Part shown: positions 59,623-64,000 of the stretch, piece by piece
How the letters are laid out: every line of letters starts with the position of its first letter
How positions within the stretch are numbered: the first letter of the stretch is position 1
NCBI GenBank assembly: GCA_034432755.1
Contig: DAOUBQ010000098.1
Location: 5,114-69,113, forward strand
Length of the DNA: 64,000 nucleotides
Reading direction: 5' to 3'
DNA from: UBA5195 sp034432755
GTDB lineage: Bacteria; Chloroflexota; Anaerolineae; Anaerolineales; Villigracilaceae
Translations under genes and position numbers: made by a program
The notes under the pieces: generated by a model
Told to the model about the DNA's origin: nothing
What the model saw: only the letters and a program-made list of their open reading frames with translations
Databases searched by the model: none

Positions 59623-59677
59623 CGTCCCGAAGGCTTTGTAGGGGCAACTTCAAGGGTCGAAATCAGCCTTCGGGACG
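59623..59677. repeat. Inverted repeat with GTCCCGAAGG arms
   Basis: Perfect 13-bp arms CGTCCCGAAGGCT (59623-59635) and AGCCTTCGGGACG (59665-59677) around a 29-bp centre, related to the terminator arms at 58464-58499 on the other side of the esterase gene. Confidence 0.7.
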
Positions 59678-59878
59678 CTTATCTCGCACTGACGTTAAAA
59701 AGATTAAGTCTGCTGCAAAAAACTTTGAACTGCGAAGACCCCAGGCACGAGCAAGGAAAACAAGGGCAAATCCTTTGCACTCTTCGTGTCTCTTGGTTTT
59801 GGCAATGGAGTCAAAATTAAAATTGGATAAGATTTGTCCGATTTTTATAAGAGCTTCGTAAATGTTTTGCCCAGGGGA

Positions 59879-59906
59879 TTGCTTTGCACCCATTTGTGTA
59901 TATAAT
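59879..59906 (+). promoter_or_regulatory. Candidate promoter of fasciclin gene
   Basis: TTGCTT (59879-59884), 16-bp spacer and TATAAT (59901-59906), about 63 bp before the ATG. Confidence 0.55.
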
Positions 59907-59968
59907 TTGCAAAGATTTTAGCGCAAAATATAAACAAAATATTGACAAAAATTCAAAAGGAGATAGAA

Positions 59969-61339
59969 ATGAAACGCTTTACAACTGCTTTATCGGTACT
60001 GTTGGTTACTGTATTCCTGGTCGCCGCCTGCGCGCCCGCCGCAACCCCCATGCCTCAGCCAACGGCAACTCCCCAGCCAGCCCCCACCGCCACGCCTGAA
60101 CCAGCCCCACAGGATATCGTTGACATCGCCGTTGCGGATGGCCGCTTCACCACCCTTGTCGCTGCTGTGCAAGCCGCTGGCCTGGTTGATACGCTCAAAG
60201 GCGCTGGGCCCTTCACCGTCTTCGCTCCAACCGATGACGCTTTCGCCAAACTGCCGGCTGGCACCCTCGACGAATTGCTCAAGCCCGAAAACAAGCAAGC
60301 GCTCACCGACATTTTGCTCTACCATGTTGTTTCTAGTAAAGTGATGGCTGCCGATGTGGTCAATCTGACCAGCGCAACCACCGTCCTGGGCAAAGATGTC
60401 ACTATCAAGGTTGATATGGGCAATGTTTACATCAACGACGCCAAAGTCATCATCACCGACATCGAAGCCGCGAATGGCGTCATCCATGTAATCGACTCGG
60501 TCATCTTGCCCCCAGCCGATAAGGCCGACCTCATCGATACCGCGGTTGCCGATGGCCGCTTCACCACGCTGGCTGCTGCGCTCACTGCTGCTGGTCTCAT
60601 TGACACGCTTAAGGGCGAAGGCCCCTTCACCGTCTTCGCGCCGACCGATGACGCTTTCGCCAAGCTGCCTGCCGGCACTGTTGAAGACCTGCTCAAGCCG
60701 GAAAACAAGCAGGCTCTCACCGACATCCTGCTCTACCACGTCGTCTCTGGCAAAGTTATGGCTGCAGATGTCGTCAATCTCAAGAATGCCGAAACCGTGC
60801 TTGGCAAAAACATCAAAATCATCGCCAAAGATGGCAAAGTTTTCATCAACAATGCCGAAGTCATCATCACCGACATTGAGACATCGAACGGCGTCATTCA
60901 TGTGATTGACACGGTTCTGCTGCCGCTGAATGACATTGTTGATACCGCCGTTGCCGATGGCCGCTTCAAGACCCTGGCCGCCGCCTTAACCGCCGCCGGG
61001 CTGGTTGACACGCTGAAAGGCGAAGGTTTCTTCACCGTCTTCGCCCCCACCGATGACGCTTTCGCCAAATTGCCCGCCGGGACGATTGATAATCTGCTCA
61101 AGCCCGAAAACAAACAGGCTCTTACCGACATCTTGCTGTATCATGTGGTTTCTGGCAATGTCCTGGCCGCCGATGTCGTCAACCTGACCAGCGTTCCCAC
61201 CGTGTTGGGTAAAGACATCGAAATTACGGTCAAGGATGGCAAGGTCTTCCTGAACGATACCATCCAAGTCATCATCACCGACATCGAAACATCTAACGGC
61301 GTCATTCACGTGATTGATGCAGTCCTGCTCCCCAAATAA
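59969..61339 (+). CDS. Lipoprotein with three fasciclin (FAS1) domains
   Basis: 456 residues. Lipobox LVAAC (Cys21), a short Pro/Thr/Ala linker (22-48), then three FAS1 domains of about 132 residues. Each has the H1-like FTVFAPTDDAFAKLPAGT and the H2-like ILLYHVVSG and NGVIHVIDxVLLP. Repeats 2 and 3 are especially alike, also at DNA level. FAS1 proteins mediate adhesion to surfaces or matrix. AAAGGAGAT lies 5 nt before the ATG at 59969; its own promoter lies upstream. Confidence 0.94.
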   Translation: MKRFTTALSVLLVTVFLVAACAPAATPMPQPTATPQPAPTATPEPAPQDIVDIAVADGRFTTLVAAVQAAGLVDTLKGAGPFTVFAPTDDAFAKLPAGTLDELLKPENKQALTDILLYHVVSSKVMAADVVNLTSATTVLGKDVTIKVDMGNVYINDAKVIITDIEAANGVIHVIDSVILPPADKADLIDTAVADGRFTTLAAALTAAGLIDTLKGEGPFTVFAPTDDAFAKLPAGTVEDLLKPENKQALTDILLYHVVSGKVMAADVVNLKNAETVLGKNIKIIAKDGKVFINNAEVIITDIETSNGVIHVIDTVLLPLNDIVDTAVADGRFKTLAAALTAAGLVDTLKGEGFFTVFAPTDDAFAKLPAGTIDNLLKPENKQALTDILLYHVVSGNVLAADVVNLTSVPTVLGKDIEITVKDGKVFLNDTIQVIITDIETSNGVIHVIDAVLLPK

Positions 61340-61380
61340 TATCTCTTCCCCAACTTCTCCTCCAGGGTGTGGGTTCAAAA

Positions 61381-61409
61381 GCCAGCCCCGCGAAAATCGC
61401 GGGGCTGGC
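61381..61409 (+). terminator. Hairpin after fasciclin gene
   Basis: 12-bp GC-rich stem GCCAGCCCCGCG / CGCGGGGCTGGC, loop AAAAT, with a weak T tract (AACTTTAA). Lies between convergent genes and may terminate both. Confidence 0.65.
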
Positions 61410-61490
61410 AACTTTAAGCAAAAAAAGCGCATTCGATGGTTCGGGCCAAAAGCGCTTGCTGTGACTGCCAGACGCAAGAGACCCAGGTAT

Positions 61491-63791
61491 TTACAACTGC
61501 GCCAGCAAGCCACGATAGTCCTCAGCGTTGGGCGGGTTCATCGCCAAAATCTGGCGGATGATTTCAGCCACGCCCTCCTTATCCCCGACTTCCATCAGGC
61601 GGTCGCCAACGGCGTCCAATTGCGCAACCGCGTCGGTCAGCCGCCCGGCGCGGTATAGTTGTTCGGCCAAGACGCGGCGCAACATGATGACATCACCGTG
61701 TTCTTCGAGCAATTTTTCCAGGAACGGGATGGAATCGTTGAGATGCCCGGCGCTTTCGAGATAAGAGATGAACGAATCCAGCTCGGCCTGGGCCTGTTGG
61801 GGCTGGGCCAGGCGCAGGTTCAATTCGATGAGATTCTGCCGGATGGATGCATCATCGGGGCGCAGGGTGCGGATTTGTTCGTAGACGCGAATGGCCTGCC
61901 GCCAGTCGAGACGCTGCATGTCGATATCGGCCATGCGCTGCAAAATGCGCACGCTCCAATCCCGGTTGGCATTCGGCTGCTGGGCAATCCGCAGGGCGGT
62001 GGTGTAGGTTTTGCGCGCCATATCGAGCTCGGCCAGACGGTAGTAGATGTCGGCCAGATCCATGTACTCGCTGATGGCTTCGTCGGTTAATCCACGCGCA
62101 AGCAACTGCTCGATAAGACGGTTGCGAGCGGCCATATCCATTGGAGAGAGCTGGAGAATGCGCTTGAACAGGTTAGTGGCCTGCGCCGCTTCGCCGCGAA
62201 TACTGTAGGCATTTGCCACTGTTGTAAACTTGGCAATGGCCTCTTGGGTACGTCCCTCACGAATGAGCAGGTCGCCAATCAAGATGTGCAGCGGCAGGTA
62301 GGTTGGGGCATACATTAACGCATGGAAAGCGTCATCCATCGCCGAGCGCAGGTGATTCGCGCGTGCCAGTTCGTTTATCTGGTTTATCGCGTCAATGACC
62401 TGGCTCGATTGGGCCTGGATGATGACTTCAGCCAGCGGCAAAGCCTGCCCGCTTGCCTGTTTGGACATTTCCTCGCGCAATTTTGTAAGATGCTGCCGCC
62501 AGTTAACGCGCATCAGCATTTGCTCAACATTGTCGCATAATTTAACAAAGGCCTTTGCATCGGTATCCTGCGCCAGCATCTCAATAAGCGGCTCATATAA
62601 TTGGCGAATGGTATCCGATTGCTCCGGCGGCACGACCTCAGCGTCAGCAATTTTTAGGGCTTCGAGATATTCGATGGCCGCTTCTTTATAACGATTTGTC
62701 CGATATAAAATTTGGCCGCTCAACAAGCGGCCTGCCAGGGCGTAATCACTGTGTTTGAGACATTGCTGAAGATTCCGCAGCGCGCTTTCCTGGCGATTGG
62801 TCTGTGAGCGCAGAAAGCCCAGGTCAAAATAGGCCGCCGGGTGAATAAAACCACTTTCAATAGCATGTTCAATTTCATCTGCCGCGCTTGCTTCCTGGTT
62901 GCGCGTTTGGGCGTCAATGGCCTGGCTCAGGTGCAACAGGATTTTGGTCTGTTCGGCCTGTTGGGAGGGGAGGTGGCCAGTATTTTTCATGATAGATTGC
63001 AAACCGCGCCGTGCCTGGGCTTCTGCGCTGTCATCCGAAAGGTCGAACAAAACCTCGGCCAGCACCGTCAGGGCCTTTTGCGAAGCCTCTGTGACTGGGT
63101 CGGGACTTTCGCGGACAGTTTCCTTTTGCTCGTATTCCTTCACCGCCGCCATGCGGAGCGGACCCGTGCCACCACGCGGGCGCACCGGCTTATTAAGCAA
63201 ACGCCCCGATTTGACCATCCCCACCGCCTGAGCCACTTCCGGACTAGATGAGTCGAGTTTCAGCGCATGCTCCAACACCTCCAGCGCTTTTTGCGGATTG
63301 CCGCTGTGTTGCAAAATGCTGGCGAGGGCAATATATTCGGTAATTGCCTGCCGAGCCTGACCCGTTTTCTCATGAATCAGGGCCAGCCGTGAGCGAGCGG
63401 CGATGTGTTCCGGGTTTAATTGCACCACCCGCAGCCAGTTTTCGACAGACTTTTCGACCTCGCGCGCTTTGAGATACAACTCTGCCGCCTGAACTGCCGC
63501 CTGCACGGCATCCTTCAAATTACCCAGCCGCTCGTGCAACTGGGCAATCTTTTCAAACGCAACCGGGTCTTCAGGTGAAACCTGCGCCACGCGCTGGTAA
63601 ATCTTGAGCGCCTCAGCGTATTTTTGCTGCTGGTATAACGCCAGGGCATAACTATTCAATGCTTTGGGATTATCAGGGAATTCTGCCAGAGCGCGTTGAT
63701 ATGCTTCCGCTGCCGCCGCCCAGTTCTGGTCCCAGGCCGCCGAATGCCCGTCGTTCATTGCGCGATGAAAAAGGTCTTCACGTCCAGCCAT
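61491..63791 (-). CDS. Large TPR-repeat protein
   Basis: 766 residues of helical tetratricopeptide repeats. The N-terminal run (about 12-185) has four to five clear units, such as AAAEAYQRALAEFPDNPKAL and VENWLRVVQLNPEHIAARSR. A middle helical region (about 200-450) and further repeats to the end follow (for example FKRILQLSPMDMAARNRLIE, AIRVYEQIRTLRPDDASIRQ). No signal peptide or enzymatic motif. TPR proteins scaffold other proteins; partners unknown. It ends with no neighbour on its strand, and a simple-repeat tract lies just upstream. Confidence 0.92.
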   Translation of the reverse strand: MAGREDLFHRAMNDGHSAAWDQNWAAAAEAYQRALAEFPDNPKALNSYALALYQQQKYAEALKIYQRVAQVSPEDPVAFEKIAQLHERLGNLKDAVQAAVQAAELYLKAREVEKSVENWLRVVQLNPEHIAARSRLALIHEKTGQARQAITEYIALASILQHSGNPQKALEVLEHALKLDSSSPEVAQAVGMVKSGRLLNKPVRPRGGTGPLRMAAVKEYEQKETVRESPDPVTEASQKALTVLAEVLFDLSDDSAEAQARRGLQSIMKNTGHLPSQQAEQTKILLHLSQAIDAQTRNQEASAADEIEHAIESGFIHPAAYFDLGFLRSQTNRQESALRNLQQCLKHSDYALAGRLLSGQILYRTNRYKEAAIEYLEALKIADAEVVPPEQSDTIRQLYEPLIEMLAQDTDAKAFVKLCDNVEQMLMRVNWRQHLTKLREEMSKQASGQALPLAEVIIQAQSSQVIDAINQINELARANHLRSAMDDAFHALMYAPTYLPLHILIGDLLIREGRTQEAIAKFTTVANAYSIRGEAAQATNLFKRILQLSPMDMAARNRLIEQLLARGLTDEAISEYMDLADIYYRLAELDMARKTYTTALRIAQQPNANRDWSVRILQRMADIDMQRLDWRQAIRVYEQIRTLRPDDASIRQNLIELNLRLAQPQQAQAELDSFISYLESAGHLNDSIPFLEKLLEEHGDVIMLRRVLAEQLYRAGRLTDAVAQLDAVGDRLMEVGDKEGVAEIIRQILAMNPPNAEDYRGLLAQL

Positions 63792-63806
63792 CGTTACACC
63801 TTAGTT

Positions 63807-64000
63807 ATTGGTGATTGGTAATTTGTTATCCGGTTATTGGGTTATCTGGTTATTCGGTTGTCCGGTTGTCCGGTTGTCCGGTTGTCCGCTTCTCCGCTTC
63901 ATCCGTTCCCAATCCGTTTCTCCGCTTCATCCGTTGTCCAATCCGTTTCTCCGTTTCTCCGCTGTCCAATCCGCTTCTCCGTTTCTCCGCTTCATCCGTT
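63807..64000. repeat. Simple tandem/variant repeat tract upstream of TPR gene
   Basis: About 190 bp to the window edge made of related short units: TATTGGTGATTGGT, then TTATCCGG / TTATCTGG, four tandem CGGTTGTC copies (about 63855-63886), then alternating CCGCTTCTCCG, CCGCTTCATCCGTT and CCGTTTCTCCG words. No gene. Such tracts can slip; the TPR promoter would have to lie in or next to it. Confidence 0.8.

Larger units (their letters stand above)
59517..59968. other. Intergenic region with a hairpin and promoter, no gene seen
   Basis: About 450 bp. Holds the inverted repeat at 59623-59677 and the promoter at 59879-59906. Elsewhere AT-rich with short remnants such as TTTTTACACCGTCGTTTC and CAAAAAACTTTGAACTGC that resemble the dispersed repeats. 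Confidence 0.5.

Noticed and set aside
59990..60901. 303-residue open frame antisense to the fasciclin gene
   Set aside because: Mirrors the repeated FAS1 codons on the other strand, with no ribosome site or motif.
63807..64000. CRISPR-like array
   Set aside because: Repeat units are 8-14 bp, variable and without spacers of constant length, and no cas genes are near.

Overview
The window looks like a chromosomal segment from a bacterium of the Chloroflexota, most likely class Anaerolineae. This is inferred from several traits together: many secreted lipoproteins with Pro/Thr-rich linkers behind a lipobox (PCu(A)C, YCF48-like, Gmad2, fasciclin), eukaryotic-type kinase/PP2C/FHA signalling genes, split glycine dehydrogenase genes, and many short intergenic repeats. 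Nearly all DNA is coding on both strands. No tRNA, rRNA, CRISPR array, transposase or phage gene was seen, so the segment reads as core and lineage-specific chromosome rather than a mobile island.

Layout. 1-6448: partial ftsK, a copper locus (HTH/NosL-like regulator divergent from PCu(A)C and SCO1), an anchored rhodanese with a 42-aa membrane peptide, and a membrane protein with a PAS-like tail. 6941-12102: msrPQ methionine-sulfoxide repair, DsbA-like oxidoreductase, deoxynucleoside kinase, cupin, phosphoribosyltransferase, dual-specificity phosphatase. 12175-14905: a membrane VWA-like/FHA protein overlapping a PP2C phosphatase. 14916-18085 (minus): MOCOS-like sulfurase, VOC protein, membrane-anchored protein, APS reductase. 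18405-26540: clpP, aldo/keto reductase, then two ABC half-exporters with complementary degenerate sites around a lipoprotein that may have a cysteine-peptidase fold. 26829-27530: remnant of a GH38 alpha-mannosidase next to a dispersed repeat. 27641-33253: C45-type acyltransferase, STAS-like protein, SDR, radC, DapA-family aldolase, metallophosphoesterase.

33408-39204 is the most unusual stretch: a soluble Ser/Thr kinase with a PQQ-type propeller, a PP2C phosphatase, a J-domain/VWA fusion, a zinc-ribbon/FHA protein, an unknown 80-aa protein and an OmpR-type response regulator, tightly packed on one strand. It reads as a phospho-signalling operon, echoed by the VWA/FHA-PP2C pair at 12175-14905. 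39339-43770 holds hsp20, an FmdB-type zinc ribbon, a NarL-type regulator, a large membrane protein and thrC.

44158-47811 is a complete regulatory unit: promoter, tandem glycine riboswitch, terminator, then gcvH-gcvPA-gcvPB (gcvT is not here). The rest carries a YibE/F-like protein, thiolase, lipoproteins, VanZ-like and CBS proteins, a LysR regulator, a membrane HdrD-like iron-sulfur oxidoreductase, an esterase, a three-domain fasciclin lipoprotein and a large TPR protein. Intergenic regions hold several related repeat modules, including one MITE-like element with terminal inverted repeats (24137-24385), and frequent strong bidirectional terminators.
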